From Gammaproteobacteria bacterium (GTDB taxonomy: Bacteria; Pseudomonadota; Gammaproteobacteria; JABCZS01), in the NCBI GenBank assembly GCA_021773275.1, contig JAJFKJ010000066.1, forward strand, positions 1 through 63,099: 63,099 nt of DNA. Direction: 5' to 3'. Below the pieces are notes generated by a model. That model was not told the origin of the DNA, did no database searches, and was given only the letters and a program-made list of their open reading frames with translations. Made by a program: the position numbers and the translations under genes. Each line of letters begins with the position of its first letter. The first letter of the stretch is position 1. Of the stretch, positions 12,012-21,583 are shown piece after piece.

Positions 12012-13142
12012 TTAATTTAATAAATTTAACACCGCGTTTGCAGCTTGATCAGCCGCGCCGCGTTGTAAACTTTCCCGATATGGCTTATAACGTTCTTTCA
12101 ATTTTTCACACTTTTCAGGGCTTTGTAGCCAATCCAGTACAGCGCGGCCACAATTTTCAGCTGTAGCCTCATGCTGCAATAACTCTGGCACCAAGGGTGC
12201 ATTTGCAATAATGTTGGGTAAAGCAATGTACTTTACGTTTACCAATAATTTCGCCAGCAGCCAATTAAACCCACTCATTTTGTAAACCACCACCATTGGG
12301 CGGTTTAATAAAAAAGTCTCTAGTGTTGCTGTACCTGAAGTTACTAATACCACATCACTAGCCTTGATTGCATCAAAGGCCTGCTCATCCACTATCTTTA
12401 AAACATAAGTATAGTGTGAATTTTTTAAAGCGTTCTTGAAATGCTCTCGCATCTGCGGTTTAGCAAGAGGCAAGATAAACTGAATGCTAGGATCTTTTTT
12501 GTGAAGCCAGTGTGCAGTCTCTAAAAATAGCTTACCCATACGCTCAATTTCCATTTTTCTGCTGCCAGGGAGCAAGGCTACAAGCTTTGCCTTTTCGTCA
12601 TAGCCAAAATGTACACGCACTTCTGAACGGTTACACAATGTTGGTAATTTATCTGCGGCCGGGTGCCCCACGTAAACTGCGGGCACTTTATAGCGCTCAT
12701 ATAAAGCCGGCTCAAATGGAAACAAACATAACACCAGATCAGCAGACTTCTTGATTTTATATGCTCTCTTTTCACGCCAAGCCCAGATAGTTGGGCTAAC
12801 ATAGTGCACGGTTTTAATGCCCGTTGCTTTTAGCTTTGCTTCTAGCGGTAAATTAAAATCAGGCGCATCGACACCAATAAACACGTCTGGCGGATTATCT
12901 AAAAAGTATTGTAAAACTTGCTTGCGAATACGCAGTATCTTCGGGATTTTTGGCAGGACTTCTGCAACACCCATCACCGATAAGTCAGACACGGGGAATA
13001 TCACTTTACAGCCTTGGGCTACCATTTTTTCACCCGCAATGCCTATAAATTCCGCATCAGGGTGTTTATGCTTGATCGCTTTAATAAGTTCGCCGGCAAG
13101 AAGATCGCCAGATTGTTCGCCTGCACAAATACCTATACGCAT
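12012..13142 (-). CDS. lpxB: lipid-A-disaccharide synthase
   Basis: LpxB joins UDP-2,3-diacylglucosamine and lipid X into the lipid A disaccharide at the inner membrane. The 376 residues match the family. It begins [20 protein letters not shown], the GT19 N-terminus with the glycine-rich AGExSGD motif. [26 protein letters not shown] and [13 protein letters not shown] are further conserved blocks, the last near the donor site. It lies 8 nt after lpxA and 17 nt before rnhB in the usual lpxD-fabZ-lpxA-lpxB order. An active lipid A pathway means a lipopolysaccharide outer membrane. Confidence 0.97.
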   Translation of the reverse strand: MRIGICAGEQSGDLLAGELIKAIKHKHPDAEFIGIAGEKMVAQGCKVIFPVSDLSVMGVAEVLPKIPKILRIRKQVLQYFLDNPPDVFIGVDAPDFNLPLEAKLKATGIKTVHYVSPTIWAWREKRAYKIKKSADLVLCLFPFEPALYERYKVPAVYVGHPAADKLPTLCNRSEVRVHFGYDEKAKLVALLPGSRKMEIERMGKLFLETAHWLHKKDPSIQFILPLAKPQMREHFKNALKNSHYTYVLKIVDEQAFDAIKASDVVLVTSGTATLETFLLNRPMVVVYKMSGFNWLLAKLLVNVKYIALPNIIANAPLVPELLQHEATAENCGRAVLDWLQSPEKCEKLKERYKPYRESLQRGAADQAANAVLNLLN

Positions 13143-13150
13143 GATGCTTC

Positions 13151-13924
13151 CTAGGCAATGATGCCACGTTTGGAGGCCTGTAAAAAATCAACCAAGATTT
13201 GAATTTCTGGCGTTTCAGCGACCATACTTTCTAGCTCTTTCGTAGCATCTTGCAAAGAAAGGCCGCGACGGTAGATAATTTTAAATGCAATTTTTATCTT
13301 TTTGATTGCTTCGCTAGAATAACCATTCCGCTCCAAGCCAACACTGTTAATACACGTTGCTTGTGAATGACGACCACCGGCCGCTAAAACAAAAGGAGGT
13401 ACATCTTTGGTGATTAACATGCCGTGCGATATAAAACTATGTTCGCCAATTTGGCAGAATTGATGCACACCAATATAACCGCTGAAACGTGCATAGTCTT
13501 TGACATCGACATGACCCGCTAAAGATGAGTTGTTAGCCATAACAATGTGATCGCCCAAAATGCAATCATGAGCAATATGTACATTTGCCATAAATAAGTT
13601 GTTGTTACCGATTTTTGTAACATTGCCGCCCTGTACTGTACCGCGGTTGAAATTACAATACTCACGAATGACATTGTTATCGCCAATTTCTAATAGTGTT
13701 GCTTCTTCGGCATATTTTAAATCTTGCGGCTCTTCGCCCAGTGATGCAAATTGGTAAATCTTATTGTTTTTGCCAATTTTGGTCGGACCTTTAATGACCA
13801 CGTGCGAACTGATCTGCGTACCTTCACCAATTTCAACATCGGGCCCAATATAAGTCCAAGGCCCAATAACGGCCCCATCAGCAACCTTAGCCGCTGGATC
13901 TATTACTGCTCTTTCGTCGATCAC
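13151..13924 (-). CDS. lpxA: UDP-N-acetylglucosamine acyltransferase
   Basis: LpxA adds a 3-hydroxyacyl chain from acyl-ACP to UDP-GlcNAc, the first step of lipid A synthesis. The 257-residue product begins with left-handed beta-helix hexapeptide repeats (VADGAVIGPWTYIGPDVEIG) and has NVHIAHDCILGDH with the catalytic His. The GYIGVHQFCQIGEHSFISHG segment and the helical C-terminal tail are typical. Its start overlaps the fabZ stop by 4 nt. Which 3-hydroxyacyl length it prefers cannot be told from the sequence. Confidence 0.97.
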   Translation of the reverse strand: MIDERAVIDPAAKVADGAVIGPWTYIGPDVEIGEGTQISSHVVIKGPTKIGKNNKIYQFASLGEEPQDLKYAEEATLLEIGDNNVIREYCNFNRGTVQGGNVTKIGNNNLFMANVHIAHDCILGDHIVMANNSSLAGHVDVKDYARFSGYIGVHQFCQIGEHSFISHGMLITKDVPPFVLAAGGRHSQATCINSVGLERNGYSSEAIKKIKIAFKIIYRRGLSLQDATKELESMVAETPEIQILVDFLQASKRGIIA

Positions 13925-14376
13925 TCTTCAACCACCCTTGTTGCATTCATGATGTCTGCTTCTGCAGCCACTTCATCATTGACAAGTGTTCTGCCCTTAA
14001 ACTTATACACTCCGCGCTTTGCACGAATCAGGTCAACGTGAATATGCATCACATCACCCGGTTTTACAATCTGCTTAAACCGTGCATTATCGATACCGAC
14101 AAGATAGTTTGCTTCATTTTCTGCCGGTACACGACCCAAGGTTAGATAAGTAAGTATGCCGCAAGCTTGCGCCATCGCTTCAACCATCATAACGCCTGGC
14201 ATTACAGGTTGCTCAGGAAAATGGCCCGTAAATTGTGGTTCATTAAATGTAATATTTTTAATTGCATGCAATGTTTTCTCAGCTTCCCAATCAACAACCT
14301 TGTCGATCATCATAAAAGGATAGCGATGTGGTAAATATTTTAAGATAGTATAAATATCTATGGTTTTCTCTTTCAA
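13921..14376 (-). CDS. fabZ: 3-hydroxyacyl-ACP dehydratase FabZ
   Basis: FabZ dehydrates 3-hydroxyacyl-ACP in fatty acid elongation and competes with LpxA/LpxD for that substrate, which may explain why it sits between them. The 151-residue hot-dog protein has LPHRYPFMMIDKV with the catalytic His near residue 17. HFPEQPVMPGVMMVEAMAQ follows, carrying the catalytic Glu helix. It overlaps lpxD and lpxA by 4 nt on each side (ATGA), so the three are tightly coupled. Confidence 0.97.
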   Translation of the reverse strand: MKEKTIDIYTILKYLPHRYPFMMIDKVVDWEAEKTLHAIKNITFNEPQFTGHFPEQPVMPGVMMVEAMAQACGILTYLTLGRVPAENEANYLVGIDNARFKQIVKPGDVMHIHVDLIRAKRGVYKFKGRTLVNDEVAAEADIMNATRVVEE

Positions 14377-15434
14377 GATTTTTTCTCCGAAGTTTGGTCT
14401 TTCTTACCCCTGCCTCTTTCTAACGTTTTCACGCGCTTTACTAATTTGTCCAATTTGCGAAAATGCACCACTGATTTACGCCATTGGCTTGCCGGCAACA
14501 TACCCGTACCTGAAGAGTAAGTACCAGGGTTATCTATTGAGCGCGTTACCGTTGTCATGCCTGCAATTTGTGCGCTGTCGCAAACTGTAATATGACCGGC
14601 AAAAGTTGCTCCGCCACCAATTAAACAGTAGCGACCGATCTTGCAACTACCAGAAAATGCGGCGCAGCCAGCTATCACGGTATGCGCACCGATAATCACA
14701 TTATGCCCAATTTGCACTTGGTTATCGATTTTTACACCTTGTTCAATAACGGTGTCTTCAATTGCACCACGATCTATCGTGGTATGCGCACCAATATCGA
14801 CATCGTCGGCGATTCGTACACGACCTAGCTGTGGTACATTAATCCAGCTACCATTATCATGCGCAAAACCAAAACCATCGCTACCGATTACCGTACTCGC
14901 ATGAACAATAACACGATTGCCTAAAACAACACTATGATACAAAGTAACATTTGGGTAGATATGACAATTTTCACCAATCACAACATTATCAGCAATAACT
15001 GTGCCTGCTTCGATAACTGTATCTGCGCCAATTTTTACATTCTCGCCAATGACTACATTATCTTTAATAACGGCTGTATCCGCAATTTCTGCACTTTCTG
15101 CAATAATACTGCTTGCTGCAAGCCGCTGGGCAGCCCTTGCTTGGTCAGCCAGACATAAGCTTGCGATTTTCGCATAAGCTGCATGCGGGTTTTCCGTCAA
15201 TAAGGCATTACCTGGGCAATCCGGTAAAAAGTCTTTCGAAAGAATCACTGCGCCAGCCTTTGTATGCAATAAATACTTACGGTATAGCGAGTTTGTCAAA
15301 AAAGAAATGCTTTTACTATCGGCAGCTTTTAAAGTTGCGACCCCATCTACAATGTATTTGGGGTCACCTTTAACTTCAGCTTCCACTATCTCGGCTAATT
15401 CAGCGAGAGTTTTCGGTTTTTTAAATTTGTGCAT
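14373..15434 (-). CDS. lpxD: UDP-3-O-acylglucosamine N-acyltransferase
   Basis: LpxD adds the second 3-hydroxyacyl chain in lipid A synthesis. The 353-residue protein has the uridine-binding N-terminal domain (about 1-100), then many hexapeptide repeats (VVIGENVKIGADTVIEAGTV) forming a beta-helix. NVTLYHSVVLGNRVIVHAST, GSDGFGFAHDNG and VQIGHNVIIGAHTVIAGCAA are conserved blocks; HN is the expected catalytic His region. The C-terminus is charged and slightly longer than in E. coli (341 residues). It lies 4 nt after skp and overlaps fabZ by 4 nt. Confidence 0.97.
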   Translation of the reverse strand: MHKFKKPKTLAELAEIVEAEVKGDPKYIVDGVATLKAADSKSISFLTNSLYRKYLLHTKAGAVILSKDFLPDCPGNALLTENPHAAYAKIASLCLADQARAAQRLAASSIIAESAEIADTAVIKDNVVIGENVKIGADTVIEAGTVIADNVVIGENCHIYPNVTLYHSVVLGNRVIVHASTVIGSDGFGFAHDNGSWINVPQLGRVRIADDVDIGAHTTIDRGAIEDTVIEQGVKIDNQVQIGHNVIIGAHTVIAGCAAFSGSCKIGRYCLIGGGATFAGHITVCDSAQIAGMTTVTRSIDNPGTYSSGTGMLPASQWRKSVVHFRKLDKLVKRVKTLERGRGKKDQTSEKKS

Positions 15435-15438
15435 CAGT

Positions 15439-15936
15439 CTATTTAAACTTAATATTATCCATTACAGCATCTGTAATATCTGAACCTTTGTCGTTAGTGT
15501 AAATAACCACGCCTTTTTGCAATACAACCGTATACCCATCTTTTTTGGCTACTTTTTCAGCAGCAGCTTCAAGATCGGCAATCAGCTTTTCTAGCTCCTG
15601 CCCGCCGCGAACAGCACGCTTTTGGTTGTATTCAGCATTTAAACGTTGGAATTCTGTTTGGTCTTTTTCAAATTGAACTTGCATCTCTGACACTTCTTCG
15701 TCGCTTAGTACTGCCGCATCACGATTAAACTTTTCGCTTTGCTCAAGCAACTTTTTCTGCAGTGCTACAATCTTATCTTGCTCTTTTTTAAACTCATCTT
15801 GCAATTTTGAGTCAATAATAGGTTCATATTTCTGAATGATACGCGAGCCATCAACGTAGGCAATTTTGGCATCTGCCAATGCCGATAAACTGAACGTAAG
15901 TAAAATTGCAGTAAGTAGATATTTAAGCTGTTTCAA
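15439..15936 (-). CDS. skp: OmpH/Skp-family periplasmic chaperone, TTG start
   Basis: Skp holds unfolded outer-membrane proteins in the periplasm before BamA inserts them. I start it at TTG 15936 because AGGAGG lies 5 nt upstream and translation then begins with a signal peptide (MKQLKYLLTAILLTFSLSAL, cleavage after ALA). An upstream in-frame ATG at 16041 would place the start inside bamA. The mature part is about 145 residues: KIAYVDGSRIIQKY, then a long charged coiled coil (VALQKKLLEQSEKFNRDAAV) forming the tentacles, and YTVVLQKGVVIYTNDKGSDI at the end. It sits between bamA and lpxD, the standard order. Confidence 0.92.
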   Translation of the reverse strand: MKQLKYLLTAILLTFSLSALADAKIAYVDGSRIIQKYEPIIDSKLQDEFKKEQDKIVALQKKLLEQSEKFNRDAAVLSDEEVSEMQVQFEKDQTEFQRLNAEYNQKRAVRGGQELEKLIADLEAAAEKVAKKDGYTVVLQKGVVIYTNDKGSDITDAVMDNIKFK

Positions 15937-15955
15937 TGTTGCCTCCTGATAGCAT

Positions 15956-18247
15956 CTAAAATACGGAACCAATGTTAAATTGGAATACTTGTGTCTCGTC
16001 ATCAGACTCTTTACGCAATGGCGTGGCAAGCGAGAACACAAACGGGCCCAACGGGGACAACCACTGTACCGACACCCCTGTTGAATATCGCAAGCTAGCC
16101 AAATCTACTGACTCTTCGTTCGTATTATACACGTTACCGCCGTCAATAAAAACTGATGTGCGAATCGAGTCTATCTCCAAATAAGGAAGTGGGAAAAGAA
16201 ACTCAATTGAGCCCAGCAAGCGAAGGTTACCACCGATAGGGTCGCCTAAAGAGTCTTTAGGGCCTAGTGAATTGTCTCTAAAGCCGCGCAATGAGCCAGA
16301 ACCACCCGCATAGAAGTTTTCGAAGAATGGCAGGCAATCCGTGCCAGCATAACCTTCACCATAGGCACCACTCAACCTTAGCAAGAAAACCAAATCATCT
16401 TTTATTGGCGTATACAGGCGCGTTTGGGAGAATAGTTTGTAATAATTAAGCTCTGAGAAAGGCGCTGTTATAAGACCGCTGATACTTTGTGATAAACCCT
16501 TGGTTGGGAACACCGCTCTGTCCAAAGTGTTACGCGACCAGCCTGCTGTAAGTTGATAAATATCATAACTATCACCATTTTCTTCCAGGAAGTCTTTTAC
16601 CTGCTCAGACACGTCTAGAGGATCGTTGCTTGTATTAATATCAATGTGCTGATAACCACTGCTGATATTTAAGCGATCTACTTCGCTCAATGGTATGCCG
16701 TAAGCCACATTACCACCGTAAACATCACGGGTATAGTTTGAAATATCTACTTTTGCCAAATCAGTTTTTGAATAGAACACATCAAAGCCGCGGCTTACCC
16801 CATCGGGAGTATAATAAGGATTGTCGTAACCAATACGATAGGATGTATAAGAAGAACTGCGGTTAAATAAGAAATCAACGAGATTACCTGTACCCAAAAA
16901 ATTATCTTGCCGCACGCCCACATTAAACAAGAACCCATCAACTTGCGAGTAACCAACACCACCGGTCAATTGCCCAGACAATGTCTCCTCTACGTCTATC
17001 TCCAGATCAACTTGATCATCGGTTCCTGGCACCGGCACCGTTTCAATGTTGACATTTTTGAAATAGCCTAACAAGTACAAATTGTTTCTTGATCGTCTGA
17101 TCTTGTTTGTTTGCGCCAAACCACCTTCTAGTTGCGTCATCTCACGCCGCATAATTTCATCTTTACTGAGGTAGTTCCCCGTAAAGTTTATTTCGCGAAC
17201 ATAAACTTGTTTTTTAGGGTTAATATAGAACGTGATGACAACCGTATTGTCATCCTCATTAACAACAGGCACCGGGTTAACCTCAGCAAAGGCATAACCT
17301 TCATTACCCAGCATATTGACCATAATTTCTTGCATCACTGTTATATCTTTGCGTGAAAAAAGTTCACCTTCTTTAAAAATGAGTGCTTCTCTATATTTTT
17401 CTTCAGGCAATATCAACTCGCCCGCAAACTGTACGCCTGATACGGTGTATTGTTTTCCTTCTTTGATGTTTACCGTAAGATATACGTCTTGCAATGTCGG
17501 CACGATCGATACTTGTGTTGAATCAATTTCAAAATTCAAAAAACCACGATCGAGATAAAATGATGTTAAGTTTTCAAGATCACCCGCAAATTTTTGCTTT
17601 GAGTACTGGTCATTCTTGGTTAGCCAAGTCATGTAACTTGGCGTTGATAAGGTAAATTGTTTTAATACTCTGCGAGTGCTGAAACTATTATTACCGACAA
17701 TATTGATATTACGAATCTTTGCTGGCTTACCTTCTTCGATATGAATATCAATCGCCACACGATTACGTGGCAACTGTGAAACATCCGTTGTTATTTTTAT
17801 GCTGTATTGCCCAAATGCATAATACTGCTGCTCTAACTCCTGCTGCACCTGATCGAGCACGGCTGGCACATAGGTTAAACCATCAGCTAGACCCGCCGAA
17901 CGCAAACCTTCGAGCAAATCTTTTGTTTTGATCGCCTTATTACCTGAGATGTTCAAGCTACCAATGGTAGGTCGCTCTGCAACAATAACAATCAGTGTAT
18001 TGCCATCACGCGCTAATTTTACATCGGAGTAATAGCCGGTCTGGAATAAAGCCCTGATGACTTCACCCGACTCACTTAGAAAAAAAGTATCGCCCACTTT
18101 AATGGGGAGATCATTGTAAACAGTACCAACATCGACGCGTTGCAAGCCTTCAACTTTGATTTCATCAACTTTAAAGCTACCTGACTGCGCCCACAGCATC
18201 AATGGCATGCATAAGAGGAATATCCCTATTATTTTTTTAAATAGCAT
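15956..18247 (-). CDS. bamA: outer membrane protein assembly factor BamA
   Basis: BamA is the core of the complex that folds beta-barrels into the outer membrane. The 763-residue protein begins with a signal peptide (MLFKKIIGIFLLCMPLMLWA, cleaved before QSG). Five POTRA domains follow to about residue 420, the first with FKVDEIKVEGLQRV and the second with GSLNISGNKAIK. The Omp85 barrel begins near QLTGGVGYSQ. The barrel has the RGF motif in GSLRGFRDNSLGPKD and ends in Phe (FNIGSVF), as expected for BAM recognition. Skp directly follows and rseP precedes. Confidence 0.97.
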   Translation of the reverse strand: MLFKKIIGIFLLCMPLMLWAQSGSFKVDEIKVEGLQRVDVGTVYNDLPIKVGDTFFLSESGEVIRALFQTGYYSDVKLARDGNTLIVIVAERPTIGSLNISGNKAIKTKDLLEGLRSAGLADGLTYVPAVLDQVQQELEQQYYAFGQYSIKITTDVSQLPRNRVAIDIHIEEGKPAKIRNINIVGNNSFSTRRVLKQFTLSTPSYMTWLTKNDQYSKQKFAGDLENLTSFYLDRGFLNFEIDSTQVSIVPTLQDVYLTVNIKEGKQYTVSGVQFAGELILPEEKYREALIFKEGELFSRKDITVMQEIMVNMLGNEGYAFAEVNPVPVVNEDDNTVVITFYINPKKQVYVREINFTGNYLSKDEIMRREMTQLEGGLAQTNKIRRSRNNLYLLGYFKNVNIETVPVPGTDDQVDLEIDVEETLSGQLTGGVGYSQVDGFLFNVGVRQDNFLGTGNLVDFLFNRSSSYTSYRIGYDNPYYTPDGVSRGFDVFYSKTDLAKVDISNYTRDVYGGNVAYGIPLSEVDRLNISSGYQHIDINTSNDPLDVSEQVKDFLEENGDSYDIYQLTAGWSRNTLDRAVFPTKGLSQSISGLITAPFSELNYYKLFSQTRLYTPIKDDLVFLLRLSGAYGEGYAGTDCLPFFENFYAGGSGSLRGFRDNSLGPKDSLGDPIGGNLRLLGSIEFLFPLPYLEIDSIRTSVFIDGGNVYNTNEESVDLASLRYSTGVSVQWLSPLGPFVFSLATPLRKESDDETQVFQFNIGSVF

Positions 18248-18271
18248 CCAAATAGATCCGTTATATCTGTT

Positions 18272-19585
18272 TCACATTAATCGTAAAACGTCATTATATA
18301 GTGCAACGGCCATCAATGATACAAGTATCATAATGCCGATACGCAAACCTAACAGCTGCGTCTTTTCCGACACCGGTTTGCGCTGAAATATTTCAATGAC
18401 ATAATACAACAAATGCCCACCGTCTAACATAGGTATGGGTAATAAATTAATAACCCCTAAGCTAATGCTAATAATTGCAAGGAAGTCCAAAAAGTAGATA
18501 ATGCCAATTTGTGCACTGGCGCCCGCTACATGTGCGATGGTGACTGGGCCACTGACGTTTTCCCATGACATTTTGCCCACAATCATGTAATAAAGCATTT
18601 TCAAGGTTAGTACGCCGTAGTGGTACACTTGCTGCACTGATTGCTTAAGCGCCATCCCAAACGGCAGTTTTTCAATGCGCAGAAAGTCAGGTGCCAAATA
18701 TACACCTACAAAACCCATGCCATTTGCTTTTTCATCACTTGTAACATCAAAATAGCGAACATTTCCATTACGTTGCACAGCGAACTGCATCTGTGTATTT
18801 GGCCTCTCACTAACGTAGTGGACCATATCCGCCCAAGTAGAGATTTGCGTGCCATCAACTGCGAGCACCAAATCCCCCGGCATTAATCCGGATTTTTCTG
18901 CTGGCATATTCGGTGAAATTTCGCCTAAGCGTGGTGGCAAAGCAAATTCAAAGCCCATCCCTGCAAATATATCTTCTACGTCTTCTTTGCTTAAGCCAGG
19001 CAGTTGCATGGTGATAAGTTCTTCTTGTCCCCCGCGCAAAATTTGTAGTTGCACTGATGCCTGATCGATATTTTTTACAATTTCGCGACGTACGCTTTGC
19101 GTTGTGGGTGTTGTGGTGTTATTGACTGCAATAATTTCGTCGTGCAACAACAAGCCTGATTGCTGCGCATATGAACTAGGTTCAATTTCTCCAACCATAG
19201 GCGCAAGGCCTTCCATACCACCGCGAAAAACGGCTGTGAACAATATGATTGCTAATATAAAATTGGCCAATGGGCCCGCTAAGACAATGGCGATACGCTT
19301 GTATACACTTTGCCGATTAAATGCATAGGGCTGATCTTCCTTTGCAACTTCACCCTCACGTTCATCAAGCATTTTCACATACCCGCCTAATGGGATAGCA
19401 GACAGGCAGTATTCAACGCCGGCACGTGATGTTCTACTATAGACAACACGACCAAAGCCTACAGAGAAACGTAGCACCTTTACTTTGAGTGCACGCGCCA
19501 CCCAAAAATGTCCGAATTCATGAAACGTCACAAGCAAGCCAATTGCAATGATAAATGCAATTAGGCTAATAAGCACATTAAACAT
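18272..19585 (-). CDS. rseP: site-2 intramembrane metalloprotease RseP
   Basis: RseP cleaves anti-sigma factors such as RseA, and remnant signal peptides, within the inner membrane. The 437 residues hold the zinc motif HEFGH near residue 22 in the first helix. Two periplasmic PDZ domains follow (MVGEIEPSSYAQQSGL and LGEISPNMPAEKSGL). The third zinc ligand is in LPIPMLDGGHLL near 385. The last helices match the family. The start overlaps the dxr stop by 8 nt. No rseA or rpoE is visible in this window. Confidence 0.97.
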   Translation of the reverse strand: MFNVLISLIAFIIAIGLLVTFHEFGHFWVARALKVKVLRFSVGFGRVVYSRTSRAGVEYCLSAIPLGGYVKMLDEREGEVAKEDQPYAFNRQSVYKRIAIVLAGPLANFILAIILFTAVFRGGMEGLAPMVGEIEPSSYAQQSGLLLHDEIIAVNNTTTPTTQSVRREIVKNIDQASVQLQILRGGQEELITMQLPGLSKEDVEDIFAGMGFEFALPPRLGEISPNMPAEKSGLMPGDLVLAVDGTQISTWADMVHYVSERPNTQMQFAVQRNGNVRYFDVTSDEKANGMGFVGVYLAPDFLRIEKLPFGMALKQSVQQVYHYGVLTLKMLYYMIVGKMSWENVSGPVTIAHVAGASAQIGIIYFLDFLAIISISLGVINLLPIPMLDGGHLLYYVIEIFQRKPVSEKTQLLGLRIGIMILVSLMAVALYNDVLRLM

Positions 19586-20777
19586 ATAGAGCAGGTTCCT
19601 TAATCGATTCTTGTGCGATGATACGTGCCTGTTTGTTCACGGCTAACACATCATCGACGCCAGTAATTGTCACACGTGGCTGTTTGCTTAAGGTTTCAGA
19701 TATCACGCCTGCTATCCCTGCAAAATTGATTTGCCCTTGCAAAAATGCTGCGACCGCTACTTCGTTTGCAGCATTGAGAATAATCTGTGCACAAGCACCT
19801 TCATCGCGTGCAGCTTTCGCAAGTTTTAAACAAGGGAATTGGCCTTCGTCTATCGGGCGGAATTGCAGCGTGGCTTGTTCACTTAGTAAATTTAATCTAG
19901 GCGCCCCTGAGACAATACGTTGTGGCCAAGCTAATGTATGACTGATCGCAACACGCATATCATGCGGCCCCATGTGCGTAATAACAGAGCCATCGATGTA
20001 TTCAACAAGCGCATGCACCAAACTCTGCGGGTGCAACAACACCTCAACATTTTTACTGGGTAAATTAAATAAATAATGTGCTTCAATTAATTCCAAACCT
20101 TTGTTAACCATGGTTGCGGAATCAACAGAAATTTTTTGGCCCATTGACCAGTTGGGATGCGAAACTGCTTGCTCAGGTGTAATATTTACGAGCTTTTCAG
20201 CAGGCCAATCAAGAAAAGGTCCGCCAGATGCTGTAATGTATATTTTTGATATCTCATTACGTCGCTGGCTCGTCATCGCTTGTTGCCAGCATTGAAATAC
20301 TGCATTATGCTCGCTATCTACCGGCAACAGTGTTGCATTATTATCTGCAACAGCCTGCATAAATAGCTGGCCAGACATGACCAAGGCTTCTTTATTGGCC
20401 AGTAAAATTGTTTTGCCGGCCTTCGCTGCGGCCAGACTCGACAGCAAACCACCTGCGCCTACAATGCCCGCCATCACGGTATCTACTTCCGCAGCACTAG
20501 CAACATCGCAAATCGCTTGTTCACCGTTTAATACCTGTATATTGCCTGCCCCATGTTCTGCTAATAAACCATGTAGTTGGGTGGCAGCTTTGGCATCGCG
20601 CATTACTGCAAAACTTGGTTTAAACTCAAGGCAGTCGCGCAGCATCACTTGCACAGAGGTATTGGCTGTGAGTGCAAAAACTTCGAATTTATCTGGGTGC
20701 AAACGAATGATATCGAGCGTTTGCTGCCCGATAGAGCCCGTTGCACCCAGCAAGCATATTTGTTTAGGCCGGCTCAT
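19578..20777 (-). CDS. dxr: 1-deoxy-D-xylulose 5-phosphate reductoisomerase
   Basis: Dxr converts DXP to MEP with NADPH, the committed step of the MEP isoprenoid pathway, feeding UppS two genes upstream. The 399-residue product starts with the dinucleotide motif LLGATGSIGQQTLDI. Conserved blocks include AGKTILLANKEALVMSG, LLPVDSEHNAVFQCW (metal ligands Asp and Glu), ITASGGPF, and HPNWSMGQKISVDSATM. It overlaps cdsA by 4 nt (ATGA) and rseP by 8 nt. Confidence 0.97.
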   Translation of the reverse strand: MSRPKQICLLGATGSIGQQTLDIIRLHPDKFEVFALTANTSVQVMLRDCLEFKPSFAVMRDAKAATQLHGLLAEHGAGNIQVLNGEQAICDVASAAEVDTVMAGIVGAGGLLSSLAAAKAGKTILLANKEALVMSGQLFMQAVADNNATLLPVDSEHNAVFQCWQQAMTSQRRNEISKIYITASGGPFLDWPAEKLVNITPEQAVSHPNWSMGQKISVDSATMVNKGLELIEAHYLFNLPSKNVEVLLHPQSLVHALVEYIDGSVITHMGPHDMRVAISHTLAWPQRIVSGAPRLNLLSEQATLQFRPIDEGQFPCLKLAKAARDEGACAQIILNAANEVAVAAFLQGQINFAGIAGVISETLSKQPRVTITGVDDVLAVNKQARIIAQESIKEPALYV

Positions 20778-21583
20778 AGCATTCCCCCAACACTGAGAAT
20801 GGCAAAGATAGGTGCCGCTGCCGTTAAGCTGTCTAGACGGTCAAGCAAACCACCGTGCCCAGGAAGTATATTGCCGCTATCTTTTACATTGTGCATACGC
20901 TTGATATAGCTTTCAAACAGATCACCTACTACTGCCAGCAATACCAATAAACCCACTAAAACAAACCACATTAAATTAAATGCCAATTCGCCGAAAACAA
21001 AATAGTTGTACAGCCACAGGGCTACAATAGTAAGGACCATGCCGCCAAATAAACCTTCTAGCGTTTTACCGGGGCTGATTTTACTTGCAAGCTTGTGCTT
21101 ACCAAACAGCCTACCACTAGCGTAAGCAAAGCTGTCGCTAGACCATAGCAACACAAATAGCATCAAAACCCAAAGCTGCCCTTGTGGGAGTTCTCTGATT
21201 TGCACTAGCCCTGCATACATCGGCACAATAACGGCAAAACCGAGCAACACTTCGACGCCACTTAACATTTTTAGCTTTGCATCGTACATTTGTCGCATCA
21301 CAAGAAAAACAAAGGCAAAAAACCAAAATGGCATGGCAAGTAGAATAAGAAAATTTTGACCAGGTTGCCACCAAGCAGCCAAACATAAAAGCACTACAAA
21401 AATATCCAACCATAAAAATCTTTGCCAATTATCGGTGATGCCAGCTAAGCGCATCCATTCAAATAGCATGAGACAACTGATTATGCCCATAATAATATTA
21501 TAGCCTGCAGTCGGTACTAAAAATATAAGCCCGAAAATAAAGGCTATGTAAGCTACACCAGTGATTAGACGTGTTTTAAGCAT
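20774..21583 (-). CDS. cdsA: phosphatidate cytidylyltransferase
   Basis: CdsA makes CDP-diacylglycerol from phosphatidic acid and CTP at the inner membrane, the precursor of all phospholipids. I start it at ATG 21583 (MLKTRLITGVAYIAFIFG), which overlaps the uppS stop as ATGCTTAA; the longer in-frame start at 21628 lies within uppS and adds a non-membrane extension. The 269 residues form about eight hydrophobic helices and end with the family signature region KDSGNILPGHGGLLDRLDS. SSDSFAYASGRLFGKHKLA and ISPGKTLEGLFGG carry the conserved acidic and Lys residues. Confidence 0.96.
   Translation of the reverse strand: MLKTRLITGVAYIAFIFGLIFLVPTAGYNIIMGIISCLMLFEWMRLAGITDNWQRFLWLDIFVVLLCLAAWWQPGQNFLILLAMPFWFFAFVFLVMRQMYDAKLKMLSGVEVLLGFAVIVPMYAGLVQIRELPQGQLWVLMLFVLLWSSDSFAYASGRLFGKHKLASKISPGKTLEGLFGGMVLTIVALWLYNYFVFGELAFNLMWFVLVGLLVLLAVVGDLFESYIKRMHNVKDSGNILPGHGGLLDRLDSLTAAAPIFAILSVGGML

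Noticed and set aside
13151-15434. Possible tandem DNA repeats in lpxA and lpxD
   Set aside because: The periodicity is the hexapeptide beta-helix of the proteins; the DNA itself is not repeated.
15937-16041. Longer N-terminus for Skp starting inside bamA
   Set aside because: It would put 35 non-signal residues before a clear signal peptide; the TTG start has AGGAGG at ideal spacing.
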